Source: an uncultured Flavobacteriales bacterium
Lineage (GTDB): Bacteria; Bacteroidota; Bacteroidia; Flavobacteriales_D; SKUL01
Assembly: GCA_937911795.1 (NCBI GenBank)
Contig: CALDPJ010000133.1
Coordinates: 1 to 6,114 of the forward strand
Reading direction: 5' to 3'
DNA: 6,114 nucleotides
Of this stretch, positions 1-5,565 are shown piece after piece; the first letter of the stretch is position 1; every line of letters starts with the position of its first letter. The translations under genes and the position numbers were made by a program. The notes under the pieces were generated by a model. It saw only the letters and a list, made by a program, of their open reading frames with translations, was not told where the DNA came from and searched no databases.

Positions 1-109
1 TTCAGCCTCCGGTCGAAATGACAATAGAAGAGAAAAGCTTTGCGGCTTACTTTTTTCTTCGCGGCTCTGCGTGAAAAACCTTCCTTGCGCGCTTGCAGCG
101 CGTGCGAGG
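1..109 (+). repeat. Intergenic palindromic repeat, copy A (right end only, cut by window edge)
   Basis: This is the right-hand end of the repeat seen whole at 1752-2056 (copy B). It starts inside the right arm, carries the right terminal word CGGTCGAAATGAC, and continues into the tail with the words CTTTGCGGCTTAC and CTTCGCGGCTCTGCG. Positions 1-85 match 1947-2030 with a single T-run length difference. The match continues more loosely through a G+C-rich hairpin (stem 83-92 with 100-109, loop 93-99). The left half lies outside the window. The element ends 10 bases beyond the doxDA stop codon, so it may also supply that gene's 3' end. Homology to copy B is certain; any function is inferred. Confidence 0.85.
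74..109 (-). terminator. Possible intrinsic terminator of the lipoprotein-doxDA unit
   Basis: Read on the minus strand, a 10-bp stem (100-109 with 83-92, two G-U pairs, 7-base loop) starts 9 bases after the doxDA stop codon. A run of five T (78-74) follows after four bases. The T run is short and offset from the stem, so strength is uncertain. The hairpin is the terminal part of repeat copy A, which suggests the repeat serves as the transcript end here. Copy B has a similar hairpin at 2028-2056. Confidence 0.45.
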
Positions 110-118
110 TAGTTCGAA

Positions 119-1153
119 TTACTTCACCACCACACTCGTCCACTGCGCACCACTGATATCGGTGAGCGTGAGGGTGTAGTTTCCGGATGGCAGATAACTC
201 CACTGCGGTCCGTCAAGCCCGATAGTCGCCTTTGCCCCCAGCGGAATAATGAGACTGTGCGGTCCGGGTTTTACCTTCGCCACATACGCGTTGTCAATAT
301 TGTTCACCGGAAAAGCAGCGAGATCATCGCCGTCGAGTTGAAGGATGGTTTGACCGTTCTCGTCTGTAACATCAATTCCGATTAAAAAAGAACCGTAAAC
401 ATCGGCGCCTTCGACACGGAATATCTCAAAGGAAAGCGCATTGTCCGAGAGTTGCACATCGGCGATTTCAATTTTTGGCTTCACCGATTTATTGTGCAAC
501 GTTCCCCATACTCCACCGTGAAAAACCTGGTTGGTCATCAGCGTCATGAACAAAATAAACATCGAACCGGCAAATACAATTTTGTGCAGTCTGTTGGGTG
601 CAATCGGCAAAACACCTGATCCCAGCAGACGAAACCATTTTTTATTCGTGAGTTCGGGTTTTTTCTTCGCCAGCAGGTAATCGATCGAATACCTTCCGCT
701 TCCGGTAAAGAAAATGGTGAAACCGGTGGCGATTCCGAGCACGCCAATCTGCCATTCATCGAGGCAGGTGGTACCGATCCAGCCCGATCCCAGCAAAATT
801 CCCATTGCGAGTCCGAAAACCCCGATGCTCATCAGGCGGGTAAAAAAACCGAGCATCATCATCAAACCAACAATTCCTTCGATGATCGTAAAAGCCACCA
901 TGGCCCATAACAATGCATCGGGATGCGTAACGAGGTATTCGATGATGGGTTTAATGCCGAGTGCGTTGGGCAGAAAATGGTTGAATTTTTCGCCGATATA
1001 TCCCGCTGTTTCGGGGTCGAGTTTATTGGTGAGCGCTACTCGGCGCCAAAATGCCGAGAAATAGGTCCACCCTACTACAAGGCGCAGCGCAAGAGTGAAA
1101 AGTCCGGCGTAATTATAGGATTGTGATTGATAATCTATAGTTTGAGTATTCAT
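119..1153 (-). CDS. doxDA: DoxD-DoxA fusion, thiosulfate:quinone oxidoreductase-like membrane protein
   Basis: The 344-residue product joins two families that are separate subunits in the archaeon Acidianus. An N-terminal DoxD/DoxX-type membrane domain (about 1-210) has hydrophobic segments near 16-34, 80-101, 107-127, 134-150 and 191-207. A soluble DoxA-like domain (about 213-344) begins at the typical WGTLHNKSVKPKI stretch and is rich in beta strands (GPHSLIIPLGA, SGNYTLTLTD). The DoxD signature TCLDEWQIG is at 129-137 and holds C130, the only cysteine seen. In Acidianus, DoxDA oxidises thiosulfate to tetrathionate and passes electrons to quinone; in Bacteroidota the substrate is unproven. 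The DoxA part probably faces the periplasm. The chosen start (1151-1153) leaves a short polar leader before the first membrane segment, and no Shine-Dalgarno is visible. A lipoprotein gene lies 80 bases upstream in the same direction, probably in the same operon. Family assignment is firm; the enzymatic activity is inferred. Confidence 0.92.
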   Translation of the reverse strand: MNTQTIDYQSQSYNYAGLFTLALRLVVGWTYFSAFWRRVALTNKLDPETAGYIGEKFNHFLPNALGIKPIIEYLVTHPDALLWAMVAFTIIEGIVGLMMMLGFFTRLMSIGVFGLAMGILLGSGWIGTTCLDEWQIGVLGIATGFTIFFTGSGRYSIDYLLAKKKPELTNKKWFRLLGSGVLPIAPNRLHKIVFAGSMFILFMTLMTNQVFHGGVWGTLHNKSVKPKIEIADVQLSDNALSFEIFRVEGADVYGSFLIGIDVTDENGQTILQLDGDDLAAFPVNNIDNAYVAKVKPGPHSLIIPLGAKATIGLDGPQWSYLPSGNYTLTLTDISGAQWTSVVVK

Positions 1154-1174
1154 GATTTTATATAATAAGTTGAG

Positions 1175-1191
1175 GCCTGAAGGATTCAGGC
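1175..1191 (-). promoter_or_regulatory. Hairpin between the lipoprotein gene and doxDA
   Basis: A perfect 7-bp inverted repeat, GCCTGAA / TTCAGGC with a 3-base spacer, lies 21 bases upstream of the doxDA start and 42 bases after the lipoprotein stop. No T run follows on the minus strand, so it does not look like a terminator. It could be a processing or stability hairpin that sets relative expression of the two genes, or a small operator. The structure is seen; the role is inferred. Confidence 0.4.
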
Positions 1192-1200
1192 AGATTTAAA

Positions 1201-1212
1201 AAATTTGGTGGC
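1201..1212 (-). repeat. 12-base word GCCACCAAATTT, copy upstream of doxDA
   Basis: The minus-strand word GCCACCAAATTT ends 47 bases before the doxDA start codon. The identical word occurs on the same strand at 1646-1657, upstream of the lipoprotein gene. The flanking bases differ, so it is not part of a longer duplication. It may be a shared regulatory site or a chance match. Confidence 0.4.
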
Positions 1213-1233
1213 TTTTTGTAACAGATCAGCGAC

Positions 1234-1608
1234 CTACGACAACCGGATTTTCAACTTTTTGTATAAAATGTAGAAGGGTATTTTGTCGGTGATTCCGACG
1301 GTTTGGATGTGAACAAAAGGAGCCGGTTCTGCATGAAGAAGAAACCGAAGATTCAATATCAGCGGTACGAGAAATGCGGTGAATTCGATTCCGGTGAAAT
1401 CCATCTGTTGCGCGGCTGGCAGAACATCGGTGGCGGCGCAGAACGTTCCGGCGGAGAGAATACTTTTGGAAGGATTGAGTTGCCGTGCTACCGGAACATC
1501 CATTTGGGCTTGAATGGCTTTTCGGACGGTACACGAAGACAGCACGGTGAGGACGATCAACGCGATCATCAACGGCCATTTATTCATTTCCCGTCTTTTG
1601 CTTTTCAT
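1234..1608 (-). CDS. Small lipoprotein with a second hydrophobic segment, upstream of doxDA
   Basis: The predicted 124-residue protein begins with a basic n-region (KSKRREMNK), a hydrophobic core (PLMIALIVLTVL) and a lipobox LSSC with the lipidated Cys at 26. After a polar stretch comes SILSAGTFCAATDVLP (49-64, second Cys at 57), then a hydrophobic segment about 74-91 (IEFTAFLVPLILNLRFLL) and a short basic end (YKKLKIRLS). A lipid anchor plus a probable membrane helix fits inner-membrane retention beside DoxDA. I do not recognise a named family. It is encoded 80 bases upstream of doxDA on the same strand, so the two are probably cotranscribed; a partner or assembly role is only a guess. The start could also be 28 bp-scale downstream, at the Met codon ending at 1587 (MNKWPL...), which still gives a complete lipoprotein signal. 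A further in-frame ATG ending at 1668 seems too far upstream. Confidence 0.72.
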   Translation of the reverse strand: MKSKRREMNKWPLMIALIVLTVLSSCTVRKAIQAQMDVPVARQLNPSKSILSAGTFCAATDVLPAAQQMDFTGIEFTAFLVPLILNLRFLLHAEPAPFVHIQTVGITDKIPFYILYKKLKIRLS

Positions 1609-1645
1609 GTTTTGCGAACGCAACTCCCGCGGTTTTGTTGTGATG

Positions 1646-1657
1646 AAATTTGGTGGC
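1646..1657 (-). repeat. 12-base word GCCACCAAATTT, copy upstream of the lipoprotein gene
   Basis: This is the second same-strand copy of the word at 1201-1212. It ends 37 bases before the preferred lipoprotein start, or 58 before the alternative start at 1587. No convincing -33/-7 promoter pair was found between here and the start codon. A shared operator, a leader element or chance are all possible. Confidence 0.35.
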
Positions 1658-1751
1658 CGTGTTTGCAATTATCACGCCGGACTTTGGAATGGGTTGTTAA
1701 TATTTGATAAGACCTGGATATTGGTCTCCTCGTGATTCCATTCACCTCCTT

Positions 1752-2056
1752 TTGTCATTTCGACCGGAGCACTGAGGGACGAAGTGCGCAATGGAGAAAT
1801 CTTTGATTCCTAATGATCAATCCTGAGCCTTTCTCGGTCCTTAGTTCCAATGGCACCTTACCCTGAATAATTGATTCTCTCTTCAGTTACAGCTCATAAA
1901 GATTTCTCCACTGCGGCTTACACCACTTCGGCTTTGCCTCCGTGCTTTCAGCCTCCGGTCGAAATGACAATAGAAGAGAAAAGCTTTGCGGCTTACTTTT
2001 TCTTCGCGGCTCTGCGTGAAAAACCTTCCTCGCGCGAGTTTGCAGCGCGTGCGAGG
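1752..2056 (+). repeat. Intergenic palindromic repeat, copy B (complete)
   Basis: This element fills most of the 518-base gap between the lipoprotein gene and lplA. It is bounded by an 18-bp perfect inverted repeat, TTGTCATTTCGACCGGAG (1752-1769) with its complement at 1953-1970. A second perfect pair lies inside it (1792-1804 with 1898-1910, core GGAGAAATCTTT), then ATCAAT/ATTGAT (1816-1821 with 1870-1875). The left arm holds a side hairpin GCACT/AGTGC. A small stem, CTGAG/CTCGG (1823-1827 with 1833-1837), lies in the central loop. A tail with TTTGCGGCTTAC-type words runs to a hairpin (2028-2036 with 2048-2056). There is no credible coding content. The family matches intergenic repeats I know from Bacteroidota; whether it moves by a transposase in trans is unknown. 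Confidence 0.85.
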
Positions 2057-2099
2057 AATATGAACATGCATGGATACATCCTTATACTCAACTTCCATG

Positions 2100-2107
2100 T
2101 ATTTTTG
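2100..2107 (+). promoter_or_regulatory. Candidate -7 box for lplA
   Basis: TATTTTTG matches the Bacteroidota -7 consensus TAnnTTTG exactly. It lies 19 bases before the preferred lplA start codon, which would give a leader of roughly a dozen bases. No clear TTG was found at the expected -33 distance, so the match is partial. If real, it excludes the two upstream in-frame ATG codons (2070 and 2097) as starts. Confidence 0.35.
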
Positions 2108-2126
2108 CGCGCAAAACTTTCTCACC

Positions 2127-3116
2127 ATGCTCTGTATCGACAGCCCCAGCCTCGAACCGTATTTTAACCAGGCAACCGAAGAATACTTCCTCAAAAACTT
2201 TGATGATAACATCTTTATGCTCTGGCGGAACAACAACGCCATCATCGTCGGAAAGCACCAGAATACGCTGGCGGAGATCAATGTGGCCCGCGTCAAGGAA
2301 AAAGGAATAGCTGTGGTTCGTCGGCTGACCGGTGGCGGAGCCGTTTTTCACGACCTTGGAAATATTAATTACACCTTTATTATGGGCTACGGCGAAGAAG
2401 GTGCAAAGGTGGATTTCAAAAAATACAACCAGCCAATTATTGACGTCCTCGCCGGACTTGGCGTAAAAGCAGAGTTTTCCGGTCGGAACGATATCCTCAT
2501 CGACGGGCAGAAATTCTCGGGTAACGCCGAACACATTTACCACAAAAAACAACGGGTGCTGCACCATGGCACGTTGCTCTATGCTTCGGAGATACAGGAT
2601 ATTTCGGACGCGCTGAACGTAAATCCGCTAAAGTTTGAAGACAAAGCGCGCAAATCGGTACGCAGCCGGGTGACCAATATTTCCACGCACCTGAAAGAAG
2701 ATATTGGCGTGGATATGTTTCGCCAACGCGTGATGAACCACATCACCGAAATGTATCCCGATGCGGTAACCTACCACATGACCGAAGAAGACAAAGCCGC
2801 CATTCAAAAACTGGCCGATGAAAAATACAGCCAGTGGCACTGGAATTATGGTTACTCTCCGCGGTACGCCCTAAAAAAAGGACACAGAACTACGGGTGGT
2901 CATGTGGAGGTGCATTTGGATGTGGATAAGGGTGTCATCACAGACCTGGAAATCTATGGTGATTTTTTTGTGAATCGTGACATCGAGCCGGTGAAGTCGG
3001 CGCTGATCGGCGTGGAGCACCGCGAAGAAGCGGTTTTGAAGAAACTGCGGGAAATCAAAAGCAGCGAGTATTTCAACAATATTTCGGAAGAAGAACTGGT
3101 AGAGGCTTTTTTCTGA
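2127..3116 (+). CDS. lplA: Lipoate-protein ligase A
   Basis: The enzyme activates lipoate with ATP to lipoyl-AMP and transfers it to a lysine on the lipoyl domains of 2-oxoacid dehydrogenase complexes and glycine cleavage H protein, a cytosolic salvage route. From this start the protein has 329 residues, close to the 338 of E. coli LplA. Visible landmarks are the N-terminal DSPSLEPYFNQATEEYFL, the lipoate-binding RRLTGGGAVFHD (65-76), GRNDILIDGQKFSGNA (119-134) with K129 in the place of the E. coli catalytic lysine, HHGTLLY (146-152) and SVRSRVTNI. The C-terminal accessory domain covers about 240-329 (WNYGYSPRYA, then GGHVEVHLDVDKGVITDLEIYGDFF). I chose ATG 2127 because MLCIDSP is the usual family start; in-frame ATGs at 2070 and 2097 would add 19 or 10 unconserved residues. 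The gene stands alone between repeats B and C. No lipA or lipB is in the window. Confidence 0.95.
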   Translation: MLCIDSPSLEPYFNQATEEYFLKNFDDNIFMLWRNNNAIIVGKHQNTLAEINVARVKEKGIAVVRRLTGGGAVFHDLGNINYTFIMGYGEEGAKVDFKKYNQPIIDVLAGLGVKAEFSGRNDILIDGQKFSGNAEHIYHKKQRVLHHGTLLYASEIQDISDALNVNPLKFEDKARKSVRSRVTNISTHLKEDIGVDMFRQRVMNHITEMYPDAVTYHMTEEDKAAIQKLADEKYSQWHWNYGYSPRYALKKGHRTTGGHVEVHLDVDKGVITDLEIYGDFFVNRDIEPVKSALIGVEHREEAVLKKLREIKSSEYFNNISEEELVEAFF

Positions 3117-3122
3117 TTATGG

Positions 3123-3166
3123 CTCCTGTTCTTTATGTCATTTCGACCGAAGTGACAACGCAGGAG
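3123..3166 (+). repeat. Extra left half unit of the repeat, forming a composite hairpin after lplA
   Basis: Six bases after the lplA stop lies the repeat's left-arm word GTCATTTCGACCGAAG, ahead of the complete copy C. Here it closes on itself: GTCATTT (3137-3143) pairs with AAGTGAC (3150-3156, one G-U), enclosed by CTCCTG (3123-3128) with CAGGAG (3161-3166). The following bases, AGACTTTCTACTTT, contain no clean T run, so termination is only possible. It looks like a tandem or remnant half copy that could shape the lplA mRNA end. Confidence 0.6.
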
Positions 3167-3177
3167 AGACTTTCTAC

Positions 3178-3450
3178 TTTGTCATTTCGACCGAAGCACT
3201 GAGGGACGAAGTGCGAAGTGGAGAAATCTTGATTTTGGTTGATCAATCCCAAGCCTTTCCTTGGCCTTTGTTCCAATGGCACCTTACCCTGAATAATTGA
3301 TTCCATATTCAATAACAGCTCACAAAGATTTCTCCACTGCGGCTTGCACCACTTCGGCTTTTCCTCCGTGCTTTCAGCCTCCGGTCGAAATGACAAAAGA
3401 GAGTAAAGAATGACTTTGCGACTTACTTTTACTTCGCGGCTTTGCGTTAA
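3178..3450 (+). repeat. Intergenic palindromic repeat, copy C (complete)
   Basis: This copy occupies most of the 353-base gap between lplA and the permease gene, in the same orientation as A and B. Its outer arms are a perfect 16-bp pair, TTTGTCATTTCGACCG (3178-3193) with 3382-3397. The inner arms are AGTGGAGAAATCTT (3217-3230) with 3325-3338, and innermost is ATCAAT/ATTGAT (3242-3247 with 3296-3301). The central loop contains a 34-base block (3270-3303) identical to copy B (1844-1877) and a small stem CCAAG/CTTGG (3249-3253 with 3260-3264). The tail, CTTTGCGACTTAC...CTTCGCGGCTTTGCG, is more diverged than in A and B and lacks their G+C-rich end hairpin. It ends 19 bases short of the permease stop codon. 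No gene is supported here. Confidence 0.85.
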
Positions 3451-3469
3451 ATTGAGAATGCAAAAAACC

Positions 3470-4582
3470 TCACCGATTAAACCAACCCTTCACCTTATCC
3501 TTCACCTTTAGCCAGATAGGCGAAGTCGGTTTTTCGTCCTCCTCACCCTGCTCACCAATCAACAAGGCTACGGGTTTTAATTCTTCGTATTCGGCACTCA
3601 CTACTTTGAGCATTGCGGCAAAGGGCAGGAACAAAATCATTCCTGCTACTCCCCAAATTGCAGCTCCGACGATAATGCTCAGAATGGCCGTCAGCGCGTT
3701 GACTTTTAAACTTCCGCCGACCACCTTTGGCGTCAGGAAATTGCTCTCCAGCACCTGCACCGCCCAAAACATCAGCGCTACCGCTACAGGCATCCATATA
3801 GTATCGTAGGTAATGAATGCGTACAACACCGGGATAGCCGCTCCGATGACCGTTCCCACATATGGAATGATGGCCAGAACAGCGGCCAGGAATCCGAATA
3901 AAAAAGGATTATCAATGCCGATGATCATCAGCCCGATACTATTGATAAAACCAAGTATCGTAATGATCATTATCATTCCAACGAGATATTTCTGCCCTAC
4001 CTGTTGCACCGATTTAAAAAGCCGTGCCGCGCGGGGCCGTTGCTCCGGAGAATAAAACATGATAAAAGCCTGCGTAAGTCCGGAGCGGTATATAAGAATC
4101 AGAAAAGTGAAAATCACCGTCGATACCAGACCGGTGAGAAAAGCCGCTGTTCCACTGAAGGTTTGTTTGGCGAGCATTCCAGCCGATTCGTTGAGCCAGG
4201 TTTTAACCTGAATAATCAGGTCATCGCTCTCGAGATTATCGATAAAATTGATGTTGCTGTTGATATACGATGTGACTTCTGCGAATACACTGACCAGTTT
4301 ATCCTGAAAAGCGGCGAACTCTTGAGACAAACCGATGATCTGGGTGGAAAACAGAAAAATTCCGGCAGCCAGTACCAGCGCCGTGATGAACATCGACAGA
4401 AACGTGGCGACGATGACGCCCATGCCTTTTCTTTCGAAGCGCTTCACCAGCGGAAACAAAATAAACGCGAGCAGCAGCGCAAACGCCAGCGGAATCAATA
4501 TTGCTTTGCCAAATATCATAATGGCGATGATCCCGAATGAAGACGCAATCACGTAAAATATTTTCTGAAAATTGAGGCTCAT
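3470..4582 (-). CDS. AI-2E family (UPF0118/PerM-type) transporter
   Basis: The 370-residue inner-membrane protein fits the AI-2E/UPF0118 family in length and layout. It has paired N-terminal helices (about 8-46, with LILPLAFALLLAFILFPLV-like content), a third helix about 55-78, a long polar extracytoplasmic region about 80-140, then further helices from about 145. Family signatures are IPYVGTVIGAAIPVLYAF and NFLTPKVVGGSLKVNALTAILSIIVG-type sequence near the C-terminus, followed by GVAGMILFLPFAAMLK and a charged tail (GEQGEEDEKP, KVKDKVKGW). Members include TqsA, linked to autoinducer-2 export in E. coli, and others linked to Na+/H+ exchange, so the substrate here is open. I chose the ATG at 4580-4582 (MSLNFQKIFYVIASS). 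The frame stays open 168 bases further, but that extension is Cys/His-rich and unlike the family. It is a single gene, divergent from the downstream lipoprotein. Confidence 0.9.
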   Translation of the reverse strand: MSLNFQKIFYVIASSFGIIAIMIFGKAILIPLAFALLLAFILFPLVKRFERKGMGVIVATFLSMFITALVLAAGIFLFSTQIIGLSQEFAAFQDKLVSVFAEVTSYINSNINFIDNLESDDLIIQVKTWLNESAGMLAKQTFSGTAAFLTGLVSTVIFTFLILIYRSGLTQAFIMFYSPEQRPRAARLFKSVQQVGQKYLVGMIMIITILGFINSIGLMIIGIDNPFLFGFLAAVLAIIPYVGTVIGAAIPVLYAFITYDTIWMPVAVALMFWAVQVLESNFLTPKVVGGSLKVNALTAILSIIVGAAIWGVAGMILFLPFAAMLKVVSAEYEELKPVALLIGEQGEEDEKPTSPIWLKVKDKVKGWFNR

Positions 4583-4696
4583 GTGCGTGCGGTTAACAGG
4601 TGGATGAAGATACAGGATAAAATGTTTTTCTCGCCTGATGACGTTGCGATAAAAGTGACCACAATTTTCAACAACGTGGGGCAAGCAATGAAACCA

Positions 4697-4727
4697 TTTC
4701 GCAGACCGGTTTTTAAAGACAGCGAAA
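4697..4727. promoter_or_regulatory. Inverted repeat in the divergent intergenic region
   Basis: TTTCGC (4697-4702) is mirrored by GCGAAA (4722-4727), with ACCGGT, itself a palindrome, in the spacer. It lies about 115 bases upstream of the permease start and 109 upstream of the lipoprotein start, a plausible place for an operator between divergent genes. Six-base arms with a 19-base spacer are weak evidence. The rest of 4583-4835 shows only a short CCTCC/GGAGG palindrome near 4744-4755 and the candidate -7 box at 4806. Confidence 0.2.
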
Positions 4728-4805
4728 CGCAGCGTAGGCACAGCCTCCACGGAGGATTGGGCAGTATTACGATGACATATAATTCCCTGTTAATAAAAAA
4801 TACCC

Positions 4806-4813
4806 TATCCTTG
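4806..4813 (+). promoter_or_regulatory. Candidate -7 box for the lipoprotein gene at 4836
   Basis: TATCCTTG differs from the Bacteroidota consensus TAnnTTTG by one base and lies 22 bases before the start codon, within an A+T-rich stretch. No good TTG is seen at the expected -33 position. Placement is reasonable, the sequence match only fair. Confidence 0.3.
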
Positions 4814-4835
4814 TAACTAAACTAATATTCAACCA

Positions 4836-5372
4836 ATGAACACACTAAAGAAGACTTTATTACTGGTAACGCTAACGGCATTAGTTGCAACGGGATGTAA
4901 AAAAGACGATAACGATCCACCGCCCGTGAATAACAACAACAATAACAACACCGAATGTCCGGATGGCATGACGGGTTCTGATTGCGAAACCGAACTACGC
5001 GCTCAATACATGGGCGAATACGAGGGAGAGCATGTAATAACCGATCAGGATGACCAAACTACTACCCAGCCTGCGGTTGTAAATATAACCGCATCTGCAG
5101 AAGGCGTTGATAAGATTGAAATCACATCAATTATTTCTGGTCAGGAATCTTCATTAACTGCAACTGTAAACGAAGATGGTTTCGTTTTATCCGAAACTTC
5201 AGAAACAACCAGCAGTAGCGAAACCGATTACGTTACTGTCACATCTTCGGGCTATGGCGGTCTGGATGATAATACGCTCATTATCCATAGAGACGAAAAC
5301 ATATTTGCGGTATTCGGCGAACAGGAATTCAACTTTGATTTAACCTATGTTACTACGGCCGAAAAGCAATAG
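4836..5372 (+). CDS. Lipoprotein with EGF-like remnant and beta-rich C-terminal region
   Basis: The 178-residue protein has a lipoprotein signal (MNTLKKTLLLVTLTALVATGC, lipidated Cys at 21) followed by KKDDND, an acidic tether resembling Bacteroidota surface-export signals. A flexible linker has three prolines and seven asparagines (28-38). ECPDGMTGSDCE (40-51) has the two cysteines spaced like the last pair of an EGF-like domain (C41, C50, eight residues between), without the rest of the domain. RAQYMGEYEGE (55-65) then opens a roughly 110-residue Ser/Thr-rich region of alternating beta-strand-like segments ending DENIFAVFGEQEFNFDLTYV. This order is common in Bacteroidota lipoproteins with a small lipocalin-like barrel, but I cannot prove that fold. 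It is probably outer-membrane anchored and surface exposed. Function unknown. It is a single gene with its own strong terminator. Confidence 0.85.
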   Translation: MNTLKKTLLLVTLTALVATGCKKDDNDPPPVNNNNNNNTECPDGMTGSDCETELRAQYMGEYEGEHVITDQDDQTTTQPAVVNITASAEGVDKIEITSIISGQESSLTATVNEDGFVLSETSETTSSSETDYVTVTSSGYGGLDDNTLIIHRDENIFAVFGEQEFNFDLTYVTTAEKQ

Positions 5373-5402
5373 CTTTCGAATTTGAAAAAATTCAGAGAAT
5401 TG

Positions 5403-5436
5403 ACACCTGCTCTTCACCGGAGCGGGTGTTTTTTTT
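5403..5436 (+). terminator. Intrinsic terminator of the lipoprotein gene
   Basis: A 10-bp stem ACACCTGCTC / GAGCGGGTGT (5403-5412 with 5420-5429, one G-U pair) with a 7-base loop is followed by a run of eight T (5429-5436). It lies 30 bases after the lipoprotein stop codon. This is a textbook Rho-independent terminator on the plus strand. On the minus strand it lacks an adjacent T run, so it would not clearly stop transcription arriving from the gene at 5566-6084. Confidence 0.92.
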
Positions 5437-5445
5437 CCCTCATGG

Positions 5446-5540
5446 TCACGTCAGCCTGAGAGAAACGAGAGATCCAAAATTCTTGAATTGAATATACTCG
5501 CGCTTTTCGTGCGTTCGACTTACTTCGACTTTGCTCACCA
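5446..5540. repeat. Decayed inverted repeat between convergent genes
   Basis: The words TCACGTCAGCCTGAG (5446-5460) and CTTCGACTTTGCTCACC (5523-5539) resemble the two ends of another Bacteroidota intergenic repeat type (CAGCCTGAG...TCGAAG). The arms are imperfect: TGAGAGAAACGAGAG against the complement of the right arm, TGAGCAAAGTCGAAG, agrees at roughly two thirds of positions. It differs in sequence from the repeats at 1-109, 1752-2056 and 3178-3450. It may be an old copy that no longer forms a full hairpin. No gene is visible in 5373-5565. Confidence 0.4.
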
Positions 5541-5565
5541 ACCAACGCTCAGCGGGCGGAAAACT

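Noticed and set aside
1883..2296. A 137-residue minus-strand reading frame across repeat B and the start of lplA
   Set aside because: It overlaps the repeat and the strongly supported lplA reading frame; its composition is Arg/Ser/Cys-rich like noncoding translation.
2088..2567. A 159-residue frame antisense to lplA
   Set aside because: Complement shadow of a conserved enzyme; no start context or family resemblance.
3133..3396. An 87-residue minus-strand reading frame beginning MSFRPEAESTEE
   Set aside because: It lies wholly inside repeat copy C; the reading frame is produced by the repeat arms and has no protein-like features.
1..3450. Regularly repeated sequences as a possible CRISPR array
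   Set aside because: The copies are about 1.4-2 kb apart, long and palindromic, with genes between them; there are no short spacers and no cas genes.
4004..4540. A 178-residue plus-strand frame antisense to the permease
   Set aside because: Arg/Gln-rich complement of a membrane protein gene whose family motifs are clear on the other strand.
4583..4700. Weak DnaA-box-like or origin-like words (minus strand TTATCCTGT, TTGTTGAAAATTGTGG)
   Set aside because: No cluster of proper TTATCCACA boxes, no A+T-rich unwinding region and no replication gene nearby.
4583..4750. In-frame N-terminal extension of the permease
   Set aside because: The extension is Cys/His/Arg-rich and unlike the family, whose members start shortly before the first membrane helix as at 4582.
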